Notes: a model not told the origin generated them from the letters alone. A stretch of DNA of 64,000 bases from Undaria pinnatifida (GCA_012845835.1 JABAKD010000006.1:6936318-7000317); one strand, 5' to 3'. Positions 43,351 to 55,558 are shown, numbered from the stretch's first letter. Translations and numbers: made by a program.

Positions 43351-44645
43351 CCAAGGCAAGCAACAAATGAGTACGCCCCCCCTTAACATGCCCCCCCCCG
43401 CTCTAACTTTTGTCTAGGTATATGCGGCCAGCAACAAACTTGTTATCCGACGGTAGTGGCTGAGCTTTTTGGACCAAACGTTTCTGACCGGTTTTTGAGC
43501 TTCTCAAGTGTGTGTAGAGGTATCGGTTAGTGTGACAGTTTCACGAGGTTTGCTTGTTTCGGGACTCGTAGCGCATAGAAAATGCTGGGCGGGTTGCGCG
43601 CCAGCGAATGTTCATGACTAGCGCATAGAAAATGCTGGCCGGGTTGCGCGCGAACGAATGTCTTTGGGGTCATGTTTTGGGTGAGATATTGAGCTTCTCG
43701 TGTTAGGAGCTCAGAAAAATCTTAGAATCTGCTGCACCCCTATTAATAGCGTGGAGTGACTCTTTGAATTTCCAGTAAGATAGTGCTGCTGTCGCTAGGA
43801 ACTCGGGCAGCCGGATATTGATTCAGTGTGTACCCTGAGTTAAGAAAACCCGAGTTAACCCTTGAGAGCCCTGGAACCCCTCCCTATATATAGTTCCAAG
43901 TAATTTTGTCCCCAAAACGGGTTTCCGTCTGTGAAGGCGTTAAGAACGTTCGGGAGTTAAGAGCGGTCAACTCGGCATGTCCCTCCACACGAAAGGCTAT
44001 ATATTTCCCACTACCGATAAGAACGCTTTGTAGTGGAGAGCCCGTGTTTCGGCTTGTCGCGGGGTGAGTTTTCCATCACAGCAACTCGAACCCAACCCAC
44101 CCTCTTGTGTTTTTTCACCAAAACGGCTCGAGCCCAACTCACCTCCTTCTTGTGTTCCACCGCACCGACCTTTTCCAGATAAATGCCAAGGTGGTAGGGG
44201 GTAGATGTGGAGTCTCCGCGTGCGCGATATAGCTTGAAAACCTATGGTCCATGCAGAAAACAACCCCCCCCAAAGAAACAGCACCAATGCCGACTTTACT
44301 CAGGGTGAGAAGGTCTGATCGAACATTTGAAGACACTGCTCAATGAGTCGTCACCAGGCGGCGCGCAGAAAGATGCTGGAGTGTTTTTTCTTTTCTCTGG
44401 ATGTTGTTTGGCTGTTTACCTAAGAAAAAACTGAAAAAAAAAAAATGTTTGTTTTTTCATTCGGGATACACTACTAATATTTATTTGTAACAGTTTTTTT
44501 ACGGCGGATATAGACAGATCTCGGGATGCACCATGTGTACTTGTAATCCGTTTTTTATAAGACAAAAAATATCCAAGAAAGGGGTACAAAAACGGATCTG
44601 AGACGTGAATGCAAAATAGTATTGTTTTTTTAATTCTTCTATAGT
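43351..44645. other. 3' flank of the MATE gene: dispersed repeats only
   Basis: It contains repeat D copy 2 (43565-43740), the GGAAACCCGTTTTTGGG family (43862-43955, reverse) and a segment at 44130-44300. The minus strand of that segment reads GIGAVSLGGVVFCMDHRFSS, reminiscent of a polyprotein-type retroelement fragment but too short to classify. No poly(A) signal is assigned. Confidence 0.4.
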
Positions 44646-44647
44646 GA

Positions 44648-45478
44648 ACACGTCAGCTGTGAGTTCGATAAAGTTAGGATCGATACGTATCTTTGCAAGC
44701 TGCGTAATACGTCGGTCGTCCGTTTTCAGTAAGTTCGCATGAATTAAAACCTAATATTTATGTACTTCTCATGCATAACCAAGTGTTAGAATGGTAACAC
44801 CTCAATCATCTGTATATCTAGTATTTATATGTGAAACCATTCCATAGGATTAAAAATGAGAGAGCGGGAAACGCTTCCTCTCGCGTACCTCTTAAGTGGA
44901 ATGCCTCTCGTTTTTCCAAGTAACGCGAAATTGTGCGAGATAATCATGGTTTTGTGACATTTACGAGCTGATTTGGCCCATGACAAGCGATAACTTACTT
45001 GACTTTAGAGTGTGTTTTTTTGCCAAAACAATATTATACCACAAGCACCAACAACCCTGATGAAACCATCCGCCCACAAACCATCGGCCATGTACATGCT
45101 ACAGCAGTATAGTAGAAAGTACAATAAGAGAAAAATATGTTTGATTTTGCTTTACCATCTATAATAGTACACAAGTACCCTATTTCTACTTTATTTAATA
45201 AGGTAGACCAAACCGGTACCCTACTACTACCTAATAAAACATCAATTAATGAGAGGTTATTAGTACATCGAAGTGTTCAGATAATTATTGGTATTTTAGT
45301 TGGTTATACGACATGATACGACATGATAGGACATGATAGGTAACATATTACAACTTTGTCATCTTATATTAGGTTTTGATTTATGAAATTTTCTAAAGAC
45401 GCGATCGATGTAGTGCGCAGCTTGCAAAGATGCGTATCGACCCTAAATTCGTCGAACTCACAACTGAAGTCGTTACAA
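44648..45478. mobile_element. non-autonomous TIR element, family C, copy 2
   Basis: The left arm CACGTCAGCTGTGAGTTCGA to TATCTTTGCAAGCTGCGTAA and the right arm (inverse, with GCGCAGCTTGCAAAGATGCG to AACTCACAACTGAAGTCG) are about 90 bp. The interior is AT-rich and has no long frame. Confidence 0.7.
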
Positions 45479-45667
45479 TATTTTTATCAAATATGTGTGC
45501 ACCCTGTCCTGGTGATGACTACTGTGGTTATCCCTTCATGCAATTCCACCTACAGTACTTCAAAAGTTATGAGCCCGAAGCATTGTGGGTTATATTGTCC
45601 TGCACGGACTCGTATACCTCTTGTATTAGTTTGTCTCCCGTGGGCCCGCCCGATAATGAAACTGACT

Positions 45668-45934
45668 GACACATGCCACGGTAGAGGTGCACTGGCTCTT
45701 TTTTTCCTCCTGGGGGTGGCTGCTTGAGGAACTCTACACCTCACCCAATTTTTTTTTGAGGGAATACTGAAATTCCAACCCGATGAACAAAACCTATGGC
45801 CTAGAGGTGAAGAGAGCATTGATACTGCAAAACAAAAACATGACAACCCGACGCTCTTGGGTTAAGAAGCCCCGTCACCCCGCAAGAAAACAAAACGAAA
45901 CTAAAACGTGCTGCCCCTACCGTAGCAATCATCG
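45668..45934. mobile_element. MITE family B, copy 2
   Basis: Left GACACATGCCACGGTAGAGG, right CTGCCCCTACCGTAGCAATC. Internal TATGGCCTAGAGG and TGGGTTAAGAAGCCCCGTCA fit the family. Confidence 0.65.
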
Positions 45935-46139
45935 ACCTTTGATGAAAGAATAATAATGGAGCCCGATTAAACAATCCTATGGTCCACACACACAACGAAT
46001 AATTTTGCAAAACGCGAACGGCCTTCCATCGATTATTTTTTAGTTTTGTAGGTCTACTTGAGGAGGCCCGCGCTAGTCAAGCGTCTTTTTTTTTTGCGAG
46101 AGGTGCTAGCCCTATCGCAGCGCATGTCTCAACCCGCCT

Positions 46140-46690
46140 CCGTCTTGTTTTCCGCCTCACGAACCTTCTTCAGGTGAACGCTGAGAGAGTAGAGCGGGAG
46201 TCGGGATCTCCGCGCACACGATCGCTCGAATACCTACCTCTGTCGTCTTCGTCTCCCCTTGGTCCGATGGCCCTCGCGGTGGGCAGAGGAGGGGACGATG
46301 CGGCTGATGACCCGGCTGGCCGGTTGTCTTTAAGACCTTCCCTCGTGCGTCGAGGTGAGGCCGTTGTGCATATGCTCGATCTAGATAATCTACTGTTAAT
46401 TGTACCAGGTAGATCCTATCCGTACACGGAACAGATCAGGATCTAGGTAATGTATTTGTAGATTCTGCGTTGCCCGATGGCCCCCGCGGTGGGCAAGGAG
46501 GGGACGATGTGTCTGATGATGCGGCTCACCGGTTGTGGCGGAGGCTTTCTCTCGCGCGTCGTGGTGAAATTGTTGTGGGTATGTTTTGTGTTCACGCACC
46601 TGCCAGAGCACGATTTAGATCTACGAATTTAGATCATCTATGATTTAGATCATGTTCTAGATAAGCTGTTGTTATGTAGAGCATGTATTC
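46140..46690. repeat. tandem ~270-bp duplication with GATCTAGATC tails
   Basis: GATGGCCCTCGCGGTGGGCA (46265) and GATGGCCCCCGCGGTGGGCA (46478), each followed by GAGGGGACGATG, CTGATGA, a CCGGTTGT block and then GATCTAGAT-type sequence. Confidence 0.6.
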
Positions 46691-47109
46691 GCTACGTTTA
46701 TGTGTTGTGAATGAGTAGTATCGTTGCCGGTTTTGTGGCTGAGGCTTTTCCTCGTGCGTCAAGGGGAGATCGCTGTGGGATATTTATCTCACATGGGATA
46801 GATGAGCTATCCCCGCTTGATGATACATGTTGTTCAGGGAGTATATGTACGGTCTAGTTCATGTTGCCTGGTGGGAGCCATACGATCTGTGTAATGTAAC
46901 ACGTGTGTCCTGGGTTGGATGTGTACTCCTCACACACAGATCCTGGTCAACATCTCATTGAACGATATACCAGGTGGGTGTATTAGGTTCAGTCCTTGTA
47001 CCTCTCCATGCGAGTTATATATGTTATTAGTATCAGTGCGCAGAAATATTAGATTATGGTATGGACCGAAATCGCCCTTAACAAAATCCAGGGGATTTGT
47101 AATTCTCGA

Positions 47110-47205
47110 AGAGTAAAAACGCGCGACCGGAGTATCACGCAGCTTGCAAAGATGAGTATGGACCCTTAAATTGACCAAACTCACAGCTGATGTATTTGAA
47201 TAATT
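47110..47205 (-). repeat. solo arm of TIR family C
   Basis: CGCGCGACCGGAGTATCACG, CAGCTTGCAAAGATGAGTAT and CTCACAGCTGATGT. Confidence 0.6.
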
Positions 47206-47279
47206 GTTTTCGAAAACGTTTCATGACGTCAGCTATAGGATCTACTTTAGATTAATCTACCGTAGGTCGTGACCTGTCC

Positions 47280-47767
47280 GAGGTGTGGTATGTTTTATGT
47301 TCACACATCGGACAGATGATGATCTAGATCATCTAATGTTCACACATCGGACAAAGGACGATCTAGATCATCTAGTGCTCACAGGTCGGACAGATGATCT
47401 AGATCATTTACTGTTATCACATGGGACAGATGATGATCTAACTCATCTAATGTTCACACATCGGACAGATGACGATCTAGATCATTTAATGTTCACACAT
47501 CGGACAGATGATGATCTAGATAATCTAATGTTACCACATCGGACATGTGACGATCTAGATCGTCTAATGTTATCACATCGGACAGATGATGATCTAGATC
47601 ATCTAATGTTATCACATTGGACAGATGATCTAGATAATCTAACATTCGCATATCGGACAGATGATGATGTAGATCATCTAACGTTCACGCACCGGACAGA
47701 TAATGATCTAGATCACAAAATGTTCACGTCCCGAGCAGATGATGATCCCACAGCTGTTTTCGTCTGA
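47280..47767 (+). repeat. 39-bp minisatellite with palindromic core, open in frame for 160 codons
   Basis: The unit is GTTCACACATCGGACAGATG plus ATGATCTAGATCATCTAAT-like sequence. GATGATCTAGATCATC is a perfect 16-bp palindrome. About 12 units; length variants differ by 3 bp only, so one plus frame stays open (units like MFTHRTDDDLDHL). I see no promoter or family match and treat it as a repeat first. Confidence 0.8.
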
Positions 47768-48020
47768 CCCCCACTACGGGTCCTTGAACTAACCCTCACC
47801 ACTGCTTTCTTGAATTGACCCCCACCACTGTTTCCTTAAACCGACCCTCACTACGAACTGGTTCCTTAAACGGACCCTCTGTATTGTTTCCTTAAACTGA
47901 CCCTCACTACTTCGTCCTTAAACCGGCCCTCTGCATCGTTTCCTTACACTGACCCCCACTACTGGTTCCTTAAACTGACCATTACTGTTTCTTCACACTG
48001 ACCCCTACTGCTGTTTCCTG
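47768..48020. repeat. ~27-bp tandem array (TGACCCTCACTACTGTTTCC)
   Basis: About nine diverged units of TGACCCcCACTACTG.TTCC followed by TTAAAC. Confidence 0.75.
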
Positions 48021-50235
48021 TTGTGTTTTTGTCATTGTATCGCTGCGGTGGTTCCATCGTCTCAGGTTTCACAGGCTTACTCCGTAGGAGAAAGCAAGGC
48101 TAGAATATACCGGCACAACAGGTAAAACCGTACAAGAAACAAGGTTTTCTCCTGCGACAGGCGGGAGTACGGAAGGGCGGGGGGGGGTGTTGTCGCCGTG
48201 ATTCAAAATACTTCAGTTCGGGGGGGGGGTTTCGTGGCGGTATCAAAATTCTGGGCTTGTGCGTGTTCGAGCATGTCGCACGCGTTAGACTTAACATGGT
48301 GGGCACTGTGTGCAGCAATCTCAGCGGGCCTATCTGAGAGATCACAATGTGATGTGTCTGACGTGTGGTGGTGGTCAAGGGGAAGAGTAAGTGAGAAGCG
48401 GCGTATATGTTGGGGGGGGATAACGGGAGGAGGAGGCGCATGCGGGAAGCGTTGTCCTTGGGTTTTGTCGTCACGAAGTAAGCGCTTGGATGGTGTTCGA
48501 TAACATTGTGTTGAGGGGGGCGTTTTCCTAGGTGTCGTCGTCGCGAAGTGAGAGCTTGGACGATGTTCGATGCAAGTTATTGCCGCTGTTTTTGTTACTT
48601 GGTACTGTCGTTAATTTTCTTGGGGATGGTCCTCCCGACGCCTACGCCTGTCTTCCCCGAAGACTATCTGAAGCTACAGTAGAAGGAAGAAAGAGCTTGT
48701 GTTGTGCGCCCTGTACTTTACGCCATCGCCAAATCATTAAATCTGGGAGGGGTCTTAGGGCGTAGAGGTATCTCTACGCCAAAATGAGGCCGGGAGGGAG
48801 TTGGGGCTTGGCGCTATCTCCACTCCGAATTAAAGCTAGGAGGGAACTCAGCCTTGGCGGGCAGCAATCACAGGTTTTTGCCGATTATGTTATGTACAGG
48901 TCTCTCTGCAGGCGCATTGCGGTTGGACATCCACGAAGTTGACGCGGCGAAATCGATGCCGAAGCGTTATTTTTTCCGCCGCATATATATGTTCAATGCT
49001 GACCGTTTTTTTTTTCAGGGGAGAGCGATGTTTTCTGGGGGGAGGGAGATAGAGGGAGATAGCTGTGTGTTGGAAAGGGGGATAGGGGGAGATATGTATA
49101 TGTGTGTTGGATAGAGGGAGGGAGGTAGGGGGTTGGATTGTACAGGGAGAGGGTTGCGATACGGTGGAGGTGCCTTTAGAGGAGAACTGGGGTGTGGTCT
49201 TGACCGTGTATCCTGTGTCGCGTCCTTCCAGACGGTGACCCGAGCAATCCTCTGGGCGGTCGGTGCATTTTGTTGGGCTGGGCCATGTTGGATTGGGTTG
49301 GGTGGAGTGGAGTAGACCGTGGGGCTGTGGGCTCTCGAGTTCCCTTGGTTCTCGCGTGGTAGTAGGCACAGCAGGGGTAATGACCTCCGCATCAGGCGAG
49401 GGTAGACCCACGGTGTCCGTACGGCTTTGCGACGCTCTTAACCGACTTGTTCGACATGGCGCTAAATACGTTGTTAGGTAATACGTACACCACTGAGCAG
49501 TGAAAAGGGTATTAAGCCCCGCCGAGCGTATTAGATAGCGGGTGTGGTTTGGGGCGGGGGGGGGGTTGGGAGCCGGGCGGGGGGGAGGCAGGAGCGAGCT
49601 TTTTGCTAAGCGCCTTTATTTGATGTTATTGGCTCGCCCCTGCGATGACGTACGCGATAGGCGACCCCCGAACAGGAACAAATATATAGCCGCTTTTTTT
49701 TGCGCATAAATCGTACGATATACGGCAATTTGTGCTGCTGATAGTCCGGTAAGAAGGCGGGGACGGTTTGCTCGCCGCCATTGTTGTGTTTTTGTGTAAC
49801 CGCTTGGAGGGATGAAGACGGATAACCGCAAGGATGACAAATTGTCCCCCCTCCCCCCCCCCCCCCCGTAACGCTCACGCGAGCTGTGTTTGTTTGTTTT
49901 TTTGCGGCCGTGTCCTTGTAGGCGTTGTCGTGCAAACTGTCAGCTTAGACGATATCCTCTATCTCACGGATGAGGTGTCTCTTTTTTTTTCATGAAAGTT
50001 GTTGCGTGTGGAGGCGAGCGGTATTTTGTTGTAGTGGTCGAAAGGTTTAGAGGGTGTTGCTTTTTCGAGCCTTGGAGTTCGGTCCAGCACCTCGGCTGAA
50101 GGTGGCGGGAAAACTCTTCTTTTTTTTCGTGTTGTTGTCGGTCGATGCTTCTACGTCGGCAGGTAGCAGCGAGCCAGGCCGTGCAGTGCACGCGTACTGT
50201 CGGCGCGAAGCCGAGACCCGCGATGACAAGAATAC
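48021..50235. other. no supported gene; G/C runs and short duplications
   Basis: A 75-bp direct duplication (GTCGTCACGAAGTAAGCGCT at 48468 and GTCGTCGCGAAGTGAGAGCT at 48538). GATAGAGGGAGATAG-type repeats at 49045-49130. A C run near 49850-49867. Some frames have acceptor-like starts (49219, CTTCCAG), but nothing recognisable follows. Confidence 0.35.
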
Positions 50236-50239
50236 CTGG

Positions 50240-50430
50240 TGGGGATTTTCATGGGTCAGGACCGAACCCGCGGGTCGGGTCAGGTGGTTTCCAAAATCTC
50301 GCGGGTGGAGTCGGGTCGGGCCAGGAGGTGTTCGAACTCTGACGGGTCAAGTCAGGATGTTTTCAAGTACAGCCGTGATCAAACCCGACCCGACCCGGCC
50401 CGGCCCGACCCACGATATTTGATCCGCCCC
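50240..50430 (-). mobile_element. GGGTC-rich element, copy 6 (reverse)
   Basis: ATTTTCATGGGTCAGGACCG, AATCTCGCGGGTGGAGTCGG, GGAGGTGTTCGAACTCTGAC, then CCCGACCCGACCCGGCCC. Confidence 0.55.
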
Positions 50431-51860
50431 GGGAAAAACGTGATAAAAATCAGCGCCTGTTGGTATTTCGTCGGTATGTTAGATAGGAGAGGCGAGTGTA
50501 GTGAATGCGCTATACCTGGTATATGACCTTGGGATGCGCAAGGAGGCATGTTAGGAGCGGGGGCGGGAGCTAGAGCGTCCACATCTTTGCATATGGTGTG
50601 AAACGCGCGCGTGCTGGCCAGATAAACGGGTGGAGATGGACGTGATCGATCGCGAGAATCTCAGGGGAATCAAAAGTCGGCACGTGTTGCATGAGAGCGA
50701 GGCACCACGCAAGGGGATCCAAAATTGGCAGGTGTGCAAGAGAGAGCGCGGTCAAGAGAGAGCGGTCGCTTGTTCGTTGCAGGTCGTCTCGAAGATCTAC
50801 CGTATAGAACACGAGATATCGCACCCTGGGATGACTTTCAGGGCAGGTTTTCCCCCAAATTAGGGCGGGCGCAACCAACGGAAGGGCGATGCTGGGGGGA
50901 TCTCGTCGAGATGTTTCCGTGGATGCATCACGCGGCGTTTGCGCACACCCCTTATGTCCAGAAAATCAGTTTTTTTGCACTGCTCCCTTTTGTCCGAAAT
51001 ATCGGCTTTGAAAATTGCCGGTGGGGATGTGATTGTCTTGCGTGTTACAGCGTTGTTAAACTAGTACCTCTTGGCGACGCTTTTGTTCGAGAACGAGCGG
51101 CTTCACAGCACGGAACCGCACGACCGGTCGAATCACGCCTGCGTCTATCACGGATGCGCAACCAAAGCCTGTCGTTTTGTTTTTTGGTCTTTTTCTGGGG
51201 GGGCGGTGATTTTGTTTTGCCACATGCTTCCCTCCCCCCCGTGACGGCCCGGCAGTACGTAGCAGTCTCTTTGTCTTAATTGCAATATCTTCACCACGTT
51301 GAAGGTTTTCCACCTCTCAAGTGGTTTTGGTGCGTGTTTAGGGGGTTGGTGCGTGATTAGGGAGGGGGGACGGGGGGTAAAACATGAGCACATACATGAT
51401 GATGGCGCACTCTACGGTATACGCGCTTGCGACGTCAAGGCGAGACCAAATAGTGGAAGAATATCTCGTGTTCTTCCTCTTTGTTCGTCAACACATGCTT
51501 GCGAGCATATGTACAACGGCATAATATCGTATTTCGAGGTTGGGAGGGGTCGGGAGGTACTCGAGTGTACTCGAGGTTGGAGGTAGTCAAGGTTGGGGGT
51601 ATTCGAGTTTTGCGCGTTGTCTGTAGCCAATTTTGCTGCGTAGCTCATGGGGTGGTGTGGGCGGGAGGCGTATCGGGTCTTGAAGGCGGACGGGAAGATC
51701 CGCGTGTGATATTCCCGCGCGGAAGTAGAAATTGTGACAGGGCGTCTTGAGATAATGTAACAGGTTGTCAGGAGAGAGATGGATGCTGACGTCGAGCTTG
51801 ATGTTGCCCGAACGCAGTATCGGGTCGGATGGGTGGTTGGGTGGATGGACGTGTGGACTA
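50431..51860. other. no recognised gene
   Basis: Frames at 50570-50878 (minus) and 50630-51279 (plus) have mixed amino-acid composition and could contain exon fragments, but I cannot assign splice sites or a family. Confidence 0.3.
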
Positions 51861-51864
51861 CCCC

Positions 51865-52345
51865 GGGGTGCAGCAGCAGCAGCTATAGCGTGTCGGGTGG
51901 GTGGGCGGGTGGGTGGGTGGGTACATACGGTACGTGGAGGTGCAGCAGCAACTATCAACAGCAGGGGAAGCAGAGCATGAGATTTTTGCATGCGTGAGTG
52001 GGCGGGTGTATGTGTTACGTGATGAAGGTACAACGAACGGCAGCTATCCTTAGCTGGAGGAGCTGAAGGAACGGAAGCATGAGCTTTTCGCGTGCATGGT
52101 GTGCATGCGTGGGTGGATGCATTCGTTACATATATTTAAAAGTACACAGCAGCAGCTATGGATAGCTGGAGGAGGAGCAGGAGGAGCGGTAGCCTGAGCT
52201 TTTCGCATGCGTGTGTGCGTCGGTGGGCGGGCGGGTGTATGCGTTACGTGAAGGTACAGCAGCAACTATTAGGGGGGGGGTCAAGCAGGAGGCGCAGGAG
52301 CTGCGGTAGCATGCGCTCTTCGTGTTCGTGTGTACATGCGTGCGC
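51865..52345. repeat. ~120-bp tandem array with CAGCAGCAGCTAT
   Basis: Units share CAGCAGCAGCTATGGATAGC-like, GCATGAGCTTTTCGCGTGCA-like and GGTGGGCGGGCGGGTGTATG-like blocks. I count about four copies, with a (GGGT)n patch at 51897-51932. Confidence 0.65.
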
Positions 52346-52739
52346 TTGGCTGTATGCACATTAAGTGTGCCGTATGCTGAAAAGTGAGCAGCATGGCCCG
52401 TGATAATCAAACAAATGTTTTATTGTTCTTCGGATAGAGACAGTGATTTCGAGTTCTTTCCGTTTTTGTCAAGAATTACTTTTTCCGCAAGTATGGGTGC
52501 GAACCTATCGGGAATACCGCAGAATGGCCAAAAGCGCGAACCACACCCAAGAAGCGCCACCTAAACATGCGTTTAGCCGTTACGGGGATGGATTGTTCCG
52601 TAGTAGTATGTTTTATCCGCTGTTCAGCAAAAAAAAATGGCGTCTGTTTTCGTTTGCGGGACAGCGCGAATCGACATCAACCTTGGCAGGCTTTTCCTCT
52701 GCGCTTGACTTGACGCGCAAACTTCGCCCGCCGTCGAAT

Positions 52740-53000
52740 TATTGAACACGTCTGTGCAATTTTACTTATTTAAGGTCAGATAGATCCCTGGTCTGTGCGA
52801 TGGACTGTAGATCATGTTGGGCTAGAACCAGATGGTATGGGTTATCTAGCACACGGCTCCTGGGTTGGATCCGTCCTATACAGCTCCCCCAAAATATACC
52901 ATCTGGTGACAAATATACGATCTATATAATAGATCATCTAGATCGTGATCTGTTCGACGTGTTGTGTTTTCGAGACTCAGCGAGCACAACATACACATAG
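52740..53000. repeat. GATCTAGATC-family fragments
   Basis: GGGTTGGATCCGTCC, TATAATAGATCATCTAGATC and GTGATCTGTTCGACG, in the style of 46830-46930. Confidence 0.45.
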
Positions 53001-53597
53001 GCTCCTGAGCTTAGCAAGAGCCCGGGGCCAGCATCGCTGCCCACCTGGCTAGGTAATTGGTGCCAGTTCGATACTAAAAGAGAGAAACAGAGTGAAATTT
53101 CGTATCGTGCTTAGTTTTCTGGAAGTACAAGTATTAGCTATATATCGCAAAGTATGGTGCGAAGGTATACGTATAGGTGGAAGGCGCGTTGTCCCGGCGA
53201 TACTAAGATCCTGAATGCAACCGCCACGGTGATCCGACGCCGGCATCCCAGGTGGACCCGTTCGACCCGTCTTCACGCTCTGGTAATTTAATCCAACTCA
53301 AGCAAATTCAACCACATAATGAGTGCTGGTTTCTTCGCCCAGCTTCATATCCTGTCACGCCCCATAGCCTTGATCTTTTTGGGCCATATAGTCAATGACA
53401 TTCCCCGGTCTATATATATATATATATCGGTTACAGGTTACGGCTTGAGAAACAAAACATGCATGCGTACCCATCAGCACACGCGTGGGCGGTACCGGTA
53501 CCGCCCCCCTCAACAACGGGAGCGGCAAGGCACCCGCGTTTTACTTGTTTGCCGGGCAAGCTACGGCTACGCCGACGTTGGATCAAAGCGAGGGAAG

Positions 53598-53861
53598 GAC
53601 GCACGTTAAGATCGAGGTGCACCACTTTTTTTCTTAATACTACCCCTCAATTTGGGAGCATAAAAGAGAGACCTCTCCCAAAAACTTATTTTGGAGAAAA
53701 ATATATCTGCTACCGGATAAAAAATCCCATGGCCTAGGAACACCGGGAGAATCATGAAAAAAAATGGCCTTTTTCAGACGATTTTGGGGTTAAGGAGCCC
53801 CGTCATTCAGAAACTATTTCAGACGAAAACTGCTACCTCTATCGTTACGGTAGCACGCGTC
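53598..53861. mobile_element. MITE family B, copy 3
   Basis: Right end GCTACCTCTATCGTTACGGT then AGCACGCGTC. Internal ATCCCATGGCCTAGG, GGGGTTAAGGAGCCCCGTCA and CAGACGAAAACTGCTACCTC are nearly identical to copy 1. The left end is diverged. Confidence 0.75.
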
Positions 53862-53879
53862 AAAGGCCAGCTTTCTTTC

Positions 53880-54480
53880 GCAGCGTGGGCGACAGCGTGG
53901 CTTTTGTGCATTGCGAGGGGGCGACCTGATCTTTCTCGAAGGGAGCGACGGCGTAACCTTGCGATTTTTTTTTTCCTTTTTTTTTCTCACACTTTTACTT
54001 TCCAGCTTCTGGACAAGCCGCGGTCACAGGTGTCGCCCCTTCTCCCCCCCGGTTCTTGCCTGCAAGTTTTATCGCGCATAGGGTTTAGCAATGCCACTGC
54101 TCGTCGATTTTTCATCCAGTATTGCTAACTCACGCTCTCGCGCTTTCCGCAAGTCAGTTTGTGCACAAGAAAAAGTCCCAACGAATTTATACGAGTATGC
54201 ACTCGGCGGGGCTCGAACTCACAAAACTGACCTATAGCAGGCTCGAGGATATTATTTAACCTGATACGCCCGGATTATGCTAGGGGATGACTTGGCGTTT
54301 CGGGACGTGCGCGCGCGCCAGTGGCTTTGTGCAATGCGAGGGGGGGGCATGGCCTTCCGCAACTTGGGCGCCCACGTGGCTTCGTGAAAAATGCGAGGGG
54401 GTGGCCTGACCTTACGGCAAAAGCGGGCGACGCCATGACTTTTAGCGATTCTGACAGGGTTACGCGGTCTGACCTGCCAC
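53880..54480. repeat. GCGTGGCTTTGTGCAATGCG repeats flanking a SINE
   Basis: GCGTGGCTTTTGTGCATTGC (53898), CAGTGGCTTTGTGCAATGCG (54318) and CACGTGGCTTCGTGAAAAATGCG (54373) are copies of one unit. The SINE lies between the first and second. Confidence 0.5.
53965..54285 (-). mobile_element. tRNA-derived SINE, copy 3 (minus)
   Basis: On the minus strand: GGCGTATCAGG, B-box-like GAGTTCGAGCCC, GACTTGCGGAAAGCGCGAGA, CCAGAAGCTGGAAAGTAAAA, then A runs (plus-strand T runs 53967-53985). It matches copy 2 throughout, except for a short insertion after the A box. Confidence 0.7.
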
Positions 54481-55024
54481 GATGGCTAGTGGGCTTCGCA
54501 ACATTTTGACATTTCTCAACGCGAATCCAGCACGCATTATGGAAAACTGCCCCAGGTGTAACATCCGAGAGTCGCTCCGCGATGTTCTCACATTAGCTCA
54601 CGTCATTGAAATCTAGCCTGTGGTCACGAAAAACGGCTGAAGAAAGAACCCCCGATGAGAAAAAAACAAGCGGTACCAGGTACAATAGAGTACGTGGGCC
54701 GTATTTCTATGAAAAAGGTATACGGTGATGTTCTTACATTAGCTCATTTCCTTGAAATCTACAGTAGCTTGTGGTCACAATACATGGCTTAAGAAGGCAT
54801 CCCGATGGGACCAAAAACAACCGGTACCAGCAGGTACAAACGGTCAGAGGGTATACTTTTTTCGGCTACAAAAGTGCAACACCTGTGCGCGTGGACAGGG
54901 TTGTTATGAGAAAGGTACAGCGCCAGCCGTCGGCGCATCGTCAACAAACTTAAGCGTTTTTTTTTTCGGTTCGCCCGCAATAAAAACGCCATCACATCTT
55001 CCTCGTGGGTTGCAGCAGTACCTG

Positions 55025-55165
55025 GAGTCACCCCACGCTACGCGTGCAGCAGATTCCAAGAAGTTTCTGAGCTCCTAACACGAGGAGCTCAACATGTACA
55101 CCCGAACCATTTCGACGATATTCGTTCCCGCAACCCCACCAAGGTTTCCATGCGCTAGTCCTACC
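55025..55165 (-). repeat. dispersed repeat D, copy 3 (reverse)
   Basis: GTGCAGCAGATTCCAAGAAG, CTGAGCTCCTAACACGAGGA and ATTCGTTCCCGCAACCC, the inverse of 42225-42375. Confidence 0.6.
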
Positions 55166-55279
55166 TGGAAAAACAAAAGATACGATCATAAAATTATCAT
55201 GCTAAACCGATAGTTGTTTCCACACTTGAGGATCTCAACCGATCAGAGGGTATACCTTTTTTTTGGCTACAAAAGTGCA

Positions 55280-55490
55280 ACACCCATCCCAGCATAGTAG
55301 GGATGCGAGGGTCATACGACTACGGCTATGCACACACTGAGTACACTCCCCCCTCCCCCCTCTCTCTGCCTGGTTGGTGAAAACCCGACGTGCTCCGTCC
55401 CGGCATAGTAGGGATGCGAGGGTCTATGGTCATACGACTACGGCCATGCACAAACTGAGTGCACCCCCCCCCCCCCCCCCCTCTACCATG
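55280..55490 (-). repeat. poly-C-flanked short dispersed element, two reverse copies in tandem
   Basis: CCCAGCATAGTAGGGATGCG (55287) and CCCGGCATAGTAGGGATGCG (55399), each continuing to CATGCACA..CTGAGT, then CCCCCC. The second ends in a C run of about 17 (55465-55482). Confidence 0.7.
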
Positions 55491-55558
55491 GAATAGCCCT
55501 CTGGTAATGCCAACACGCAAAAGAGACCGGCGTTACGGGTGGCGGTGCACCAATCACT

